A DNA stretch of 64,000 bases, taken from Rhodococcus rhodnii. GTDB lineage: Bacteria; Actinomycetota; Actinomycetes; Mycobacteriales; Pseudonocardiaceae. The DNA lies in contig JOAA01000041.1 in the NCBI GenBank assembly GCA_000720375.1, forward strand, positions 9,500 to 73,499. The letters are read 5' to 3'. Positions within the stretch are counted from its first letter, which is position 1; each line of letters starts with the position of its first letter. Below, one piece after another: positions 16,977-26,555 of the stretch. The notes below the pieces were generated by a model, which was given only the letters and a program-made list of their open reading frames with translations, ran no database searches and had not been told where the DNA came from. A program made the position numbers and the translations under genes.

Positions 16977-17711
16977 ATGGCAGATACCGGCTTCCGGCGG
17001 TCGCTCTATGTCGGAGTTGATATTCGCGGGTACGGCGCCGCACCGGAGCAGCGCCAGCAGAAATGGCAGGAGACCCTGCTGCGATCCCTTGATCGCGCCG
17101 CGTCGTCAATGGGATTGAACCGTGCACGCTGGTCCCGTCAGCAACACGGCGACGCCGAACTGGCCGTTCTTCCCCACGACGAACCCGAACCGCTGGTGGT
17201 CGACGGTTTCACCCGGCGTCTGGAAGCAGAACTGCGCCAGCACAACGAGGACATGGTGCCGTGGGCCCGGCTGCGGATGCGGATGGCCGTGCACCACGGC
17301 GTGGTTGTCAACGGCCCCAACGGTTATCCCTGCCGGGACGCGGTGGTGGTGAGCAGATTGCTCGACTCCAAGCCACTGCGCGGGGTGCTCGAACAGTGGC
17401 CGGAGGCCAATCTCGCGGTGATGTTGTCCGATTTGGTCTACCGCTCGGTCGTCGAGGCGGGGCACACGTCGCTGCGTACCGACCAGTTCCGCAGGCTTGC
17501 CGTGCGGGAGAAGGAATTCAAGGGATACGGGTGGCTGTGGCTGCCCGGTTGCTCGGACACGATCGACATGTACGCGCGTCCGATCGTGCCGAGGTGGGAC
17601 TCCGCGGGTGTACAAGCGAGGCCCTATGTGGTCCGTGCCGAAGAGGTGTCCGATGTAGTAGTCCGAGGGCGGCACCGGGCCACTGCGCAGCGCGGGTTCA
17701 TCAGCGGGTGA
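16977..17711 (+). CDS. Nucleotidyl-cyclase-like (class III fold) protein
   Basis: The 244-residue protein begins with LYVGVDIRGYG, which corresponds to the first metal-binding Asp of class III adenylate/guanylate cyclases. It continues with HGDAELAVLP, matching the second Asp, and then LRMRMAVHHGVV and a GYPCRDAVVVSRLLDS segment where true cyclases have GxxVNxAxRL. The Asn is replaced, so catalysis may be altered or lost. This cyclase-like family occurs in streptomycetes and relatives, often near regulators or conflict genes. ATG 16977 has a weak GGG ten bases upstream. Pairing with the adjacent Crp protein suggests a private cyclic-nucleotide signal; this is inference. Confidence 0.6.
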   Translation: MADTGFRRSLYVGVDIRGYGAAPEQRQQKWQETLLRSLDRAASSMGLNRARWSRQQHGDAELAVLPHDEPEPLVVDGFTRRLEAELRQHNEDMVPWARLRMRMAVHHGVVVNGPNGYPCRDAVVVSRLLDSKPLRGVLEQWPEANLAVMLSDLVYRSVVEAGHTSLRTDQFRRLAVREKEFKGYGWLWLPGCSDTIDMYARPIVPRWDSAGVQARPYVVRAEEVSDVVVRGRHRATAQRGFISG

Positions 17712-17761
17712 GGTCGGGGTGGCCTTGCCCCCAACGCCAGGCCACCTCGCCTTTCTGGGCT

Positions 17762-17767
17762 TATATT
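17762..17767 (+). promoter_or_regulatory. Leaderless promoter -10 for the aldo-keto reductase
   Basis: TATATT is followed by CGGCGCT (seven bases) and then the GTG start, with no ribosome-binding site. This is a strong leaderless signature. Confidence 0.5.
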
Positions 17768-17774
17768 CGGCGCT

Positions 17775-18803
17775 GTGGTGTACCAAGCCGATGAACGGCG
17801 ATACGACAAAGCGGAATTCCGGCGCAGCGGGCGCAGCGGGCTCAAACTGCCGCTGATCTCGCTGGGCCTGTGGCAGAACTTCGGCGGTGCCCGGCCGTAC
17901 GAGCACGGCAGGCAGATCGCCAGGCGTGCGTTCGACCTCGGCGTCACGCATTTCGACCTGGCCAACAACTACGGTCCGCCATACGGGTCCGCCGAGGAGA
18001 ACTTCGGCCGGATCCTGCGCGACGACCTGCGGCCGTACCGCGACGAGCTGGTGATCTCCACCAAGGCGGGCTACGACATGTGGCCCGGCCCGTACGGCGA
18101 CCACGGTTCGCGGAAGTACCTGCTCGCCTCGCTCGACCAATCGCTTGGTCGGATGGGCCTGGACTACGTCGACATCTTCTACTCGCACCGGTTCGATCCG
18201 GACACGCCGCTGGAAGAGACGATGGGCGCGCTGGTCAGCGCCGTTCAGCAGGGCAAAGCGCTGTACGCCGGCATTTCCTCGTACTCACCCGCGAAGACCA
18301 AAGAGGCCGCTGAGCTGCTCAAGCAGGCCGGTGTGCCGTTGTTGATCCACCAGCCTTCGTACTCGATGCTCAACCGCTGGATCGAGCCGGAGCTGCTGGA
18401 CACCCTCGAGGAGGCCGGCGCGGGCTGCATCGCGTTCTCGCCGCTGGCGCAGGGCCTGCTGACCGACAAGTACTTGAACGGCGTGCCCGAGGGTTCGCGT
18501 GCGTCACAGCAGGGCTCGTTGCAGCAGGGCCACCTCTCCGAGGAGAATCTGAACCGGGTGCGCGGCCTGAACGGGATCGCGCAACAGCGTGGTCAGAGCC
18601 TGTCGCAACTGGCGTTGACCTGGGTTTTGCGGGATCCGCGGGTCACTTCCGCGCTGATCGGCGTGAGCTCGGTCGAGCAGCTCGAGCAGAACCTGGCCGC
18701 GCTGGACGGTCCGCCGCTGACCGACGCGGAGCTGACCGAGATCGACAAGTACGCCGTGGAGTCCGGATTGGATCTGTGGCGGCCGTCACGTGTAGCCGGC
18801 TGA
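17775..18803 (+). CDS. Aldo-keto reductase (L-glyceraldehyde-3-phosphate reductase/YghZ-like)
   Basis: The 342-residue TIM-barrel protein has the AKR catalytic set: Asp in FDLANNYG, Tyr in the same loop, Lys in VISTKAGYD and His in FYSHRFDPDTP. The WPGPYGDHGSRKYLLASLDQ segment and LIGVSSVEQLEQNL near the end place it with AKR14/YghZ-type L-glyceraldehyde-3-phosphate reductases. It would reduce aldehydes with NADPH and may detoxify methylglyoxal. The start is GTG, apparently leaderless. It is monocistronic, between the defence-like island and the ectoine operon, with a hairpin just after it. Confidence 0.9.
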   Translation: MVYQADERRYDKAEFRRSGRSGLKLPLISLGLWQNFGGARPYEHGRQIARRAFDLGVTHFDLANNYGPPYGSAEENFGRILRDDLRPYRDELVISTKAGYDMWPGPYGDHGSRKYLLASLDQSLGRMGLDYVDIFYSHRFDPDTPLEETMGALVSAVQQGKALYAGISSYSPAKTKEAAELLKQAGVPLLIHQPSYSMLNRWIEPELLDTLEEAGAGCIAFSPLAQGLLTDKYLNGVPEGSRASQQGSLQQGHLSEENLNRVRGLNGIAQQRGQSLSQLALTWVLRDPRVTSALIGVSSVEQLEQNLAALDGPPLTDAELTEIDKYAVESGLDLWRPSRVAG

Positions 18804-18817
18804 CGATCTGGCAACGC

Positions 18818-18849
18818 GCGTGCGCGCGACGCTAAGCAAGCGCGCACGC
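18818..18849 (+). terminator. GC-rich terminator after the aldo-keto reductase
   Basis: GCGTGCGCGC (18818-18827) pairs with GCGCGCACGC (18840-18849) across a 12-base loop. It lies 15 bases after the stop codon. There is no T-run, as is common in actinomycetes. Confidence 0.55.
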
Positions 18850-18965
18850 ACCGTTCAACAGTCTGTACTGATCAACACAGGCCTTTTCACGTTCCCCCAG
18901 GTCGGCCGTCCGGACGAAACCTGATGGGCTGATCGGTCGAAACTCCTCTGTTACGTTCCTCTGGC

Positions 18966-19472
18966 ATGTCCGGAAAAACCTTCGGCCAGGCTGTTGTGGA
19001 TATTCCGTCCACTTCGGACGGTGCGGGAATGTGGCGGCTGGCGCGGGATTCGCGCACGCTCGACCTGAACTCTTCGTACTCCTACTTGCTGTGGTGCAGA
19101 GATTTCGCCGGTACCTCCGCGGTCGTGAAGATCGACGGTGAGGTGATCGGGTTCGTCAACGGGTACCTGCGCCCGAACCAGCCCGACACGCTGGTGATCT
19201 GGCAGATCGCGGTGTCCGACGCGCACCGGGGCAGAGGCTTCGCCACGGCGTTGCTGGACAACCTGGTGCGCCGCACCGGTGCGAGACACCTCGAAGCCAC
19301 CGTCACTTCGGACAACGACGCATCCATCGCGATGTTCCGCGCGCTCGCTGCCCGCTGGGGTGCCGGCCTCACCGGCAACCAGCTGTTCAGCGCCGACCAG
19401 TTCCCTGACGACCACGCGGCCGAGTTCCTGTTCCGGATCGGCCCGTTCCTGTCGGCCAACGCGCCTTCCTAG
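18966..19472 (+). CDS. ectA: L-2,4-diaminobutyrate N-gamma-acetyltransferase
   Basis: The 168-residue GNAT enzyme acetylates diaminobutyrate in ectoine synthesis. It shows SYLLWCRDFAGTS and the acetyl-CoA loop VSDAHRGRGFATALL, as in EctA, and ends with the family's FRIGPF segment. It opens the ectABCD operon. There is no clear ribosome site; TACGTT eight bases upstream of the ATG may be the -10 of a leaderless transcript. Ectoine serves as an osmoprotectant. Confidence 0.95.
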   Translation: MSGKTFGQAVVDIPSTSDGAGMWRLARDSRTLDLNSSYSYLLWCRDFAGTSAVVKIDGEVIGFVNGYLRPNQPDTLVIWQIAVSDAHRGRGFATALLDNLVRRTGARHLEATVTSDNDASIAMFRALAARWGAGLTGNQLFSADQFPDDHAAEFLFRIGPFLSANAPS

Positions 19473-19496
19473 CTCATCTGAACACCACGGAGAACC

Positions 19497-20747
19497 GTGA
19501 ACATTTTCGAGACGCTCGAATCCGAGGTCCGCAGCTACTGCCGTGGCTGGCCGACCACCTTCGACAAGGCCACCGGCAGCCTGCTCTACGACGAAACCGG
19601 CAAGGAGTACCTGGACTTCTTCGCCGGAGCGGGATCGCTCAACTACGGTCACAACAACCCGCTGCTCAAGCGGGCCGTCATCGACTACATGCTCGCCGAC
19701 GGGATCACGCACTCGCTCGACATGCACACCGCGGCGAAGCGCGACCTGCTGGAGTCCTTTGCGGACATCGTGCTCAAGCCGCGGGACCTTGACTACAAGG
19801 TGATGTTCCCCGGCCCGGCCGGTGCGAACGCGGTCGAAGCCGCGCTCAAGCTGGCCCGCAAGGTGACCGGCCGTGAGTCGATCATCAACTTCACCAACGC
19901 CTTCCACGGCATGACTCTCGGTGCCCTGTCCGTGACCGGGAACTCGATGAAGCGCAGTGGCGCGGGCATTCCGCTCGTGCACGCGACGCCTATGCCGTAC
20001 GACAACTACTTCGACGGCCAGACTCCGGATTTCCTTTTCTTCGAACGGCTTCTGGCCGACAGCGGCAGCGGGCTGAACGAGCCCGCCGCGGTGATCGTCG
20101 AGACCGTGCAGGGTGAAGGCGGGATCAACGCGGCACGAGCCGAATGGCTGCGTGGACTGGCCGATCTGTGCCACCGCAACGGAATTCTGCTGATCGTCGA
20201 CGATGTCCAGATGGGCTGCGGCCGGACCGGGCCGTTCTTCAGCTTCGAGATCGCCGGGATCAAGCCGGACATCGTGTGCCTGTCCAAATCCATTGGCGGA
20301 TACGGACTTCCGCTCGCGCTGACGCTGCTCAAGCCGGAGCTGGACGTCTGGGAGCCGGGTGAGCACAACGGAACCTTCCGCGGCATCAACCCCGCCTTCG
20401 TCGCGGCCACCGAGGCACTGAAGGTCTACTGGCAGGACGACAAGCTCGAGAAGAGCACGCTGGCCAAGGGCGAGCAGGTCGGCCGGGCGCTGACCGGGCT
20501 CGTCGAGTCCTACTCGGACGTGCCGATGCGGGCCAAAGGCCGTGGCCTGGCAAGGGGTTTGCAGTTCGAGGACGCCGAGCTGGCCGACCAGGTGTGCAAG
20601 AACGCCTTCGAAGCGGGCCTGCTGATGGAGACGTCCGGACCGGACGGTGAGGTCGTGAAGCTGATGCCGCCGCTCACCATCAGCGATGACGAGCTGGAAG
20701 TCGGACTGTCCATTTTGGCGGCGTCGGTGAAGGGAGTCGTGGCTTGA
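19497..20747 (+). CDS. ectB: Diaminobutyrate-2-oxoglutarate transaminase
   Basis: The 416-residue class III aminotransferase converts aspartate semialdehyde to L-2,4-diaminobutyrate using glutamate. It has [33 protein letters not shown], the PLP region [15 protein letters not shown] and the Schiff-base lysine in VCLSKSIGG. The start is GTG with GGAG nearby, 24 bases after ectA. Its stop overlaps the TTG start of ectC. Confidence 0.96.
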   Translation: MNIFETLESEVRSYCRGWPTTFDKATGSLLYDETGKEYLDFFAGAGSLNYGHNNPLLKRAVIDYMLADGITHSLDMHTAAKRDLLESFADIVLKPRDLDYKVMFPGPAGANAVEAALKLARKVTGRESIINFTNAFHGMTLGALSVTGNSMKRSGAGIPLVHATPMPYDNYFDGQTPDFLFFERLLADSGSGLNEPAAVIVETVQGEGGINAARAEWLRGLADLCHRNGILLIVDDVQMGCGRTGPFFSFEIAGIKPDIVCLSKSIGGYGLPLALTLLKPELDVWEPGEHNGTFRGINPAFVAATEALKVYWQDDKLEKSTLAKGEQVGRALTGLVESYSDVPMRAKGRGLARGLQFEDAELADQVCKNAFEAGLLMETSGPDGEVVKLMPPLTISDDELEVGLSILAASVKGVVA

Positions 20748-21139
20748 TCGTCCGTACCACCCACGAGATCACCGACACCGACCGCGACGTGCAGACGCCG
20801 AACTGGCGCAGCAAAAGGCTTGTCCTCGCCGGCGAGCAGGTCGGGTTCTCGGTGCACGAGACAACGCTGTACGCGGGCACCGTCAACGACTTCTGGTACG
20901 CCAACCATGTCGAGGCTGTCTTCGTCGTCGAAGGCGAAGGTGAGTTGGAGGACAAGGAAACCGGCCTGGTCTACCAGCTCGGGCCCGGCTCGATGTACCT
21001 GCTCGACGGGCACGAACACCACCAGCTGAGGCCGAGAACCCTGATGCGCACGGTATGCGTCTTCAACCCACCCGTCACCGGCCGTGAAGTCCATGACGAG
21101 CACGGTGTCTACCCCCTGATCGCGGAAGGAGCGACATGA
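20744..21139 (+). CDS. ectC: Ectoine synthase
   Basis: The 131-residue cupin closes the ring of N-acetyl-diaminobutyrate to form ectoine. [20 protein letters not shown] carries the metal-binding positions, followed by [20 protein letters not shown], both typical of EctC. The TTG start overlaps the ectB stop and the TGA overlaps the ectD start (ATGA), so translation is coupled across the operon. Confidence 0.95.
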   Translation: MIVRTTHEITDTDRDVQTPNWRSKRLVLAGEQVGFSVHETTLYAGTVNDFWYANHVEAVFVVEGEGELEDKETGLVYQLGPGSMYLLDGHEHHQLRPRTLMRTVCVFNPPVTGREVHDEHGVYPLIAEGAT

Positions 21140-22047
21140 CAGTCACCAGCACCCGAGCCGCGGACCGCTATCCGACCCGAGTGATCGGGGAGCCCGGCCT
21201 GATCGAACGGACCGACCCGACGGTCTGGGCGAACGCGCCAGGGCCGGTCGACCCCGCGACGCTGGCCTCGCACGATGCCAAGGGGTACTCGGTCGACGAG
21301 GGCGTGCTCAGCAAGCAGGAAGTGCGGACGTACTGGCAGGAACTCGGCCGGCTGACCGGCGACACGAGGCTGCGCGCGGACGAACGTGTGGTCATCGAGA
21401 AGGAGTCGCAGGAGATCAGGTCGATCTTCGAGGTGCACAAGATCAGCCAGCTGATCGCCGAGCTGATCAGGGATCCGCGGATCCTCGACCGGGCCCGCCA
21501 GTTGCTCGGTTCGGAGGTCTACGTGCACCAGAGCCGGGTGAACTTCATGCCCGGCTTCAAGGGCAAAGGATTCTACTGGCACTCGGACTTCGAGACCTGG
21601 CACGCGGAGGACGGCATGGCGGCGCCGCGTGCGGTGAGCATGTCGCTCGCGCTGACCGACAACTACCCCTTCAACGGCGGCCTGATGGTGATGCCCGGAT
21701 CACACCGGACGTTCGTGCCCTGCATCGGCCAGACACCGGCCAACCACTACAAGGAGTCGTTGAAGGAACAGGAGATCGGCGTTCCCAGCCGGGAGAACAT
21801 CACCGCGCTCGCCGCGAAGCACGGCATCGACCAGTTCACCGGCGAGGCGGGCTCGGCGCTGTGGTTCGACGCGAACATCATGCACGGCTCCGGCAACAAC
21901 ATCACGCCGTTCCCGCGGTCGAACATCTTCGTGGTGTTCAACAGTGTCGAGAACACTTTGCAGGAGCCGTTCGCGGCGCCCGCGCCCCGGCCGACCTTCA
22001 TCGCCAGCCGCGATTTCACCCCATTGGCCCGTGGGCCCCGGGTGTGA
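21136..22047 (+). CDS. ectD: Ectoine 5-hydroxylase
   Basis: The 303-residue Fe(II)/2-oxoglutarate dioxygenase converts ectoine to 5-hydroxyectoine. The signature [16 protein letters not shown] supplies the first His and Asp of the iron site, and [13 protein letters not shown] supplies the distal His. [10 protein letters not shown] follows, as in EctD. The start ATG overlaps the ectC stop. A hairpin terminator with a T-run lies about 130 bases downstream. Confidence 0.95.
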   Translation: MTVTSTRAADRYPTRVIGEPGLIERTDPTVWANAPGPVDPATLASHDAKGYSVDEGVLSKQEVRTYWQELGRLTGDTRLRADERVVIEKESQEIRSIFEVHKISQLIAELIRDPRILDRARQLLGSEVYVHQSRVNFMPGFKGKGFYWHSDFETWHAEDGMAAPRAVSMSLALTDNYPFNGGLMVMPGSHRTFVPCIGQTPANHYKESLKEQEIGVPSRENITALAAKHGIDQFTGEAGSALWFDANIMHGSGNNITPFPRSNIFVVFNSVENTLQEPFAAPAPRPTFIASRDFTPLARGPRV

Positions 22048-22175
22048 TGGATCACATGCGCTCTGTTACCGTTAGAGCGTAGTGATCTCGCTCAGCCGGA
22101 TTGCGGTCACGTGCCAGTCGGTCTTCCACTCGGGGTGGGGCCGGCGAAACCCGTGACCAGGCCGTGTGAGTGTGG

Positions 22176-22218
22176 CCCCTTGCCAACCGGATCGGGACCG
22201 GGCGGCAAGGGGTCGATT
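22176..22218 (+). terminator. Rho-independent terminator after ectABCD
   Basis: CCCCTTGCC (22176-22184) pairs with GGCAAGGGG (22204-22212). Within the loop CCGG and CCGG can add pairing. The hairpin is followed by TCGATTTTTG. It lies between ectD and the SARP gene. Confidence 0.8.
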
Positions 22219-22318
22219 TTTGTCGTGGGCTTTCCGCCGATTGGCCGGTAAACCTTTACTTCTCCCCCCTTCTTCGACTTACCTTGGTCACCGGCAGTAA
22301 GGGACGGGGGAGGACGAA

Positions 22319-24922
22319 GTGAGTACGGGGGAGACTGGTGAAGACGACCATGCCGTCATCCGGTTCGGTGTGCTCGGGCCGGTGCAGGCAGTGGTCAACG
22401 GGGAACCGGTGGCGTTGGGCGGGCCGGGTGTACGTGGTCTGCTCGCCATGCTTTTGTTACGTCCCAACGAGGTTGTCCCGGTAGAGGACATCCTCGACGG
22501 GTTGTGGGGCGATGATCCGCCGCTGACCGCGCGGACCATCGTGCAGAACTACGTTTCGCGATTACGCAGACAGTTACGGCTGGTCGACCCCACTGGATCG
22601 GTCTGGATCGACACGCAGTTGCCCGGCTACCAACTGATTGTCGACGAGGACCTGATCGACGTCAGCCAGGCGACGTGGCTGCTCAACCGGGCGAGGCACG
22701 AACATCCGGTGCGGCGCGCGGAGATGCTGCGGGAGGCGCTGAGCCTGTGGCGTGGACCGGTTCTGGCCGACGTGTCGCCGCGGATCAGCGCGCCGGAGCT
22801 GGACGATCTGCGGTTCGCCGTGCTGGAGGCCCGGATCGAAGCCGATCTCGACCTGGGCAGGCACGCCGAACTGATCGGCGAGCTGGCCACCTTTGCCGAG
22901 GCGTATCCGTTCCGGGAGCAGATGATCGCGCACCTGATGCTGGCGCTGTACCGGACCGGCCGGCGGGCGGACGCTCTTGAGGCGTACCAACGTTTCGCGC
23001 GCCGGGCGGCCGAGGACCTCGGTATCGATCCAGGCCCGGCGCTGCGGGAACTGCACGAGCGCGTGCTCAACGATGACTCGACTTTGCTGCTGCCCGCGCC
23101 CGCGCCGCTCGTCCCGCCGAAGGTCGGTGTGGTCGTGCCCGCGCAGTTGCCGCCCGCGCCGGTCGGATTCCAGGGCCGCGACGAGGAACTGGTCTGGCTC
23201 GACCAACTGCTCGCCGAGGACCACGGCGAGGCGACGCCGATCGGCGTGATCTGCGGGCCTGCCGGGATCGGGAAGACCGCGCTGACGGCGTTATGGGGCC
23301 GGATGGTCGACCACGAGTTCCCGGACGGCCAGCTTTTCGCTGGGCTGCGCGGATTTCACCCCGAGCACCCGCCGCTCGACCCCGGCGAGGTGCTCGGCCA
23401 GTTCCTGCTGACCCTTGGCGTACCGGCGAACGAGGTGCCCGCGGACACCGATGACCGCGCGGCGCTTTACCGTTCGCTGCTCGCACACCGGCGCGTGCTC
23501 GTAATGCTTGATGACGCACGGGATTCCGCGCAGGTCAGGCTCCTGCTGCCGGGCGGATCGCGGGCGCTGGTGCTGATCACCAGCCGTGTTCGTCTTGAAG
23601 GGATGGTGGCCCGCAGCGGTGCGTGGCTGCTCGATCTGGAACCGCTTCCGGTGGCCGACTCGGTCCGGGTGATCGACTCGATCGTCGGTGCCGGGCGGAT
23701 CGAGCACGCCCGGCTCGAGCGGTTCGCCGAGTTATGCGGCGGTTGGCCACAGGCGTTACGGATCGTCGCCGCACGGCTTGCCGCGCGCCAGGAATGGATC
23801 GCCGACGAGCTGATCGCCGAACTCGGTGACGAACGCACGAGGTTGGCCGCGTTGGCGGCGGAACACTCCGATACCAGTGTGCGGGCCGGTTTCGAGCTGA
23901 CGTACCGGCGGCTGGCCGAGCCGGACGCGTTCCGGTTGCTCGGCATGTTCCCCGGACCGTCCATCAGTCCGGGCGCGATGGCCGCGCTGCAGTCGCTCGA
24001 CGTCGCCGCGGCCCGGCGAAACCTGCGGGCGCTCGCCGACGCGTTCATGGTGACCGAGACCAGCCAGGACGTGTTCGTGATGCACGATCTCATTCGCCTG
24101 CACGCCAAGGAGCTCGCTCCGGTCGGCGACGAGCGTGCGGCCGCGGTCGACCGGCTCGTCTCGTACTACCTCGGTGCCGCTGACGCCGCTCGGCGGTTCT
24201 TCGGGCCGATGGCTTACCCCGCCGGGAAAACGGACAATTACGACTTTGGTGATGTCGGACAGGCGGTGTTGTGGTTCGAGCGGGAGTGGCCGACTCTGTT
24301 GGCCCTGTTGGACCTTGCGACTCCTGGCGACGCGTGGCGGCTCGCCCGGATGGCTCACGACTTCTGGGTTGCCCGCCCGACCCGGCCTTCGATTGTCCAC
24401 AAAGGACTGGCGATCGCGGTTTCCGCTGGTGATCTTGAGGGTGAGGCGTGGCTGCGGCACGCCCGGTGCGCTTTGGGGTATTCCGCGGAAACGGTTCCGG
24501 ATGCCGTGCGGGTCATCGAGATCGCCGCCCAGCTCGGCGACTCCCGCCTTGCCGCCGTGGGACATGAAGCGTTGGCAACTGTCTACAGTGGAGAGGAAGC
24601 GCTGGCGGAGTTCGCCAAGGCCCTTGAGCACTACCAGGAAGTGGGCGAGCCCGGGCTTTCCGTGCTCACGCACGCCCGACTCGCGTTGCTGTACGTGGAA
24701 ATGGGCGACAACGGGACAGCGGAACGACACGCCCGTACCGCGGTCGAGCATGCGGACGCGGTGTTCGCCGAGGCGTTCTGCCGGGAAGTGTTCGGCCGTG
24801 TGCTGTCCGCGCAAGGCGCTGTTTCCGCCGCACAGCAACAATGGCGGCGATCCTTGGAACTGTACGCGCAGGTCAGCGAGCGCCGGGCGGAACAAATGCG
24901 GGATTTGATCGACGGCGTTTAG
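22319..24922 (+). CDS. SARP/AfsR-type transcriptional regulator (BTAD, NB-ARC, TPR)
   Basis: The 867-residue protein has an OmpR-like winged helix (residues 15-95, FGVLGPVQAVVNGEPV to DPTGSVWIDTQLPGY) and a bacterial transcriptional activation domain (about 100-245). An NB-ARC ATPase follows, with P-loop GPAGIGKTAL and a Walker B-like RVLVMLDDAR, then C-terminal TPR-like helices. Large regulators of this build, such as AfsR, activate secondary metabolism or stress genes. No biosynthetic cluster is adjacent, so its target is unknown; it could be pleiotropic. The start is GTG with GGGGGAGGA upstream. It faces the SGNH hydrolase gene across a shared hairpin. Confidence 0.9.
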   Translation: MSTGETGEDDHAVIRFGVLGPVQAVVNGEPVALGGPGVRGLLAMLLLRPNEVVPVEDILDGLWGDDPPLTARTIVQNYVSRLRRQLRLVDPTGSVWIDTQLPGYQLIVDEDLIDVSQATWLLNRARHEHPVRRAEMLREALSLWRGPVLADVSPRISAPELDDLRFAVLEARIEADLDLGRHAELIGELATFAEAYPFREQMIAHLMLALYRTGRRADALEAYQRFARRAAEDLGIDPGPALRELHERVLNDDSTLLLPAPAPLVPPKVGVVVPAQLPPAPVGFQGRDEELVWLDQLLAEDHGEATPIGVICGPAGIGKTALTALWGRMVDHEFPDGQLFAGLRGFHPEHPPLDPGEVLGQFLLTLGVPANEVPADTDDRAALYRSLLAHRRVLVMLDDARDSAQVRLLLPGGSRALVLITSRVRLEGMVARSGAWLLDLEPLPVADSVRVIDSIVGAGRIEHARLERFAELCGGWPQALRIVAARLAARQEWIADELIAELGDERTRLAALAAEHSDTSVRAGFELTYRRLAEPDAFRLLGMFPGPSISPGAMAALQSLDVAAARRNLRALADAFMVTETSQDVFVMHDLIRLHAKELAPVGDERAAAVDRLVSYYLGAADAARRFFGPMAYPAGKTDNYDFGDVGQAVLWFEREWPTLLALLDLATPGDAWRLARMAHDFWVARPTRPSIVHKGLAIAVSAGDLEGEAWLRHARCALGYSAETVPDAVRVIEIAAQLGDSRLAAVGHEALATVYSGEEALAEFAKALEHYQEVGEPGLSVLTHARLALLYVEMGDNGTAERHARTAVEHADAVFAEAFCREVFGRVLSAQGAVSAAQQQWRRSLELYAQVSERRAEQMRDLIDGV

Positions 24923-24983
24923 CGCACAGTTAGTGATGTTGATTGACGAGCTGGCAGGCTACCCGCGGCGCCACACCGGGGGC

Positions 24984-25012
24984 GGCCGGCACGCCGAGGG
25001 GGAGTGCCGGCC
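24984..25012. terminator. Hairpin between convergent SARP and SGNH genes
   Basis: GGCCGGCAC (24984-24992) pairs perfectly with GTGCCGGCC (25004-25012). It is placed between two converging genes, so it probably terminates both. Confidence 0.6.
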
Positions 25013-25020
25013 GGGCACCT

Positions 25021-25800
25021 TCAATCGTTGACGGGAATGTCGCCCAATGGGCGCAGTTCCGGGCGTTTCGGGGTCACACCGTCCCCCATGGACTCGCCCT
25101 TGATGTGCCGTTTGACCCACGGCATCAGGTGAACCCGCGTCCAGTCCAGATCGGCCTTGCGCAACTTGAACCACGACGTGATCCGCTCCTGCGGCGGCCA
25201 CGGCTCGCGCCAGTCCTCGTCGGTCGGCACACCGAGCACCTCGGCCGCGCGCAACGCGATCCGCCGATGCCCCTCGGAGGAGAAGTGCAGCCGGTCGTCG
25301 CTCCACGCCCGCGCGTCACTGAGCACGTGCATCGCCCACAGATCCACGATCCGCGCGCCATGCCGGTCGGCGATGGCGTGCAGATGCTCGTTGTAGATGG
25401 CGACCTTCGCGCGAACCCGGCGCACCATCGGCATCGCCTTGGGGTCCGGACCAGCGAAGATCAGCACCTCGCTGCCGGCGTCCTGAACGTCCACAATGGC
25501 TTGCTCAAGCCGGCCGGCGAGCTCGTCGACATCACTGCCCGGCACGATCAGGTCATTGCCGCCCGCGCAGATGGTGACGAGGTCAGGCTTGGCTGCGATG
25601 GCCAACGGCACCTGCTCGTCGATGATCTCGGTCATCATCTTGCCGCGAATGGCGAGGTTGGCGTACCGGAAGTTCGGGTCCCGCTCGGCCATCAACTCGG
25701 CAAGGCGATCCGCCCACCCCCGAAACCCGCCAGACTCGTCCGCGTCGCTCAACCCCTCGGTGAAGCTGTCCCCGATTGCGACCCAGCTACCCCAGCCCAC
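25021..25800 (-). CDS. SGNH/GDSL-type hydrolase
   Basis: The protein of about 259 residues begins WGSWVAIGDSFTEGLSD, which is block I of the SGNH fold with the nucleophile Ser. Block III is CAGGNDLI and block V has the Asp/His pair in WSDDRLHFSSEGHRRIA. It is an esterase or lipase-type enzyme with no signal peptide, so it is intracellular. The substrate is unknown. The GTG at 25798-25800 is chosen because GGGAGGG lies five bases upstream; an earlier codon at 25833 would add 11 residues. Confidence 0.85.
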   Translation of the reverse strand: MGWGSWVAIGDSFTEGLSDADESGGFRGWADRLAELMAERDPNFRYANLAIRGKMMTEIIDEQVPLAIAAKPDLVTICAGGNDLIVPGSDVDELAGRLEQAIVDVQDAGSEVLIFAGPDPKAMPMVRRVRAKVAIYNEHLHAIADRHGARIVDLWAMHVLSDARAWSDDRLHFSSEGHRRIALRAAEVLGVPTDEDWREPWPPQERITSWFKLRKADLDWTRVHLMPWVKRHIKGESMGDGVTPKRPELRPLGDIPVND

Positions 25801-26090
25801 GCCATCCCTCCCGAAGGTCGTTGCCGCCCCCAACCAAAGGTCAGGATGCCTAATGGACGGCTACCTACGCCACCGTCGGTTGCAATTGGCAATACAGCCG
25901 TCACGGTGTGTGATTTACTGGGTCGGTTTGTTCTGGTGTTGACGGCTTTGACCAGCAAAGTCAGTGGCGAAGAACACTCGGGAGTCACTGTCCCATTACG
26001 ACTGCAGGTGTATGCCGGAACCGATCACCTCGTTCCGACATCACAGTTACGATGCGGAGTTGGAGAGGAATCGCCTAACCGGGGGACACG

Positions 26091-26555
26091 ATGCCAGACG
26101 GGACGCCCAAGCCGGATCCGAACGACCCGGCTTACCAGGACGCCTACCAGCGCGCCATGGAAGAAGGCCGCAAGGACAACACTGGCGGCGGCCTCTTCGG
26201 CATCTTCGAGACCATCGCGGACATGGCGACGGCCGCGGAGGCTGGCGCGTTCGCTGTCCGTCCGGACGTCGCCCAGGAAGTCGTCAAGCAGCTCACCAAG
26301 ATCCAAGACCAAGTGGCGAAGATGCAACGAGGAGTCATGGGTACGGCGATGGGCCAGAAGCTTGGCGGGGGTTATGCGGCACAAGTCGCGACGTTCAATA
26401 CGCAAGTGACCGAAGAGGGACCAGGCAAGCTGCTGACAACGTTTTCTGGCGAACTCGAGCAGCTCAAGGCCGCCGTGGAGAAGAGCATCGCTCACTACAC
26501 CGGTTCGGACAGTGGTAACCGTCGCCGGGTTGACGGCGCAGGAGGAGGACTGTGA
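26091..26555 (+). CDS. Putative type VII secretion-associated small helical protein
   Basis: The 154-residue protein starts with a Pro/Asp-rich segment (PDGTPKPDPNDPAYQDAY), then a Gly-rich GGGLFGIFET. Two long amphipathic helices follow (about 50-90 and 115-145), giving a WXG100/PE-like outline without the WxG turn. It overlaps the lipoprotein gene (GTGA) and heads a four-gene unit with a PPE-like protein and an EspG homologue, so a role as an ESX substrate partner is likely but inferred. The ATG has GGGGGA upstream. Confidence 0.6.
   Translation: MPDGTPKPDPNDPAYQDAYQRAMEEGRKDNTGGGLFGIFETIADMATAAEAGAFAVRPDVAQEVVKQLTKIQDQVAKMQRGVMGTAMGQKLGGGYAAQVATFNTQVTEEGPGKLLTTFSGELEQLKAAVEKSIAHYTGSDSGNRRRVDGAGGGL

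Noticed and set aside
22319-24922. SARP regulator as the controller of ectABCD
   Set aside because: A strong terminator separates them, no shared motif was seen, and ectoine genes normally use other control; the link is only proximity.
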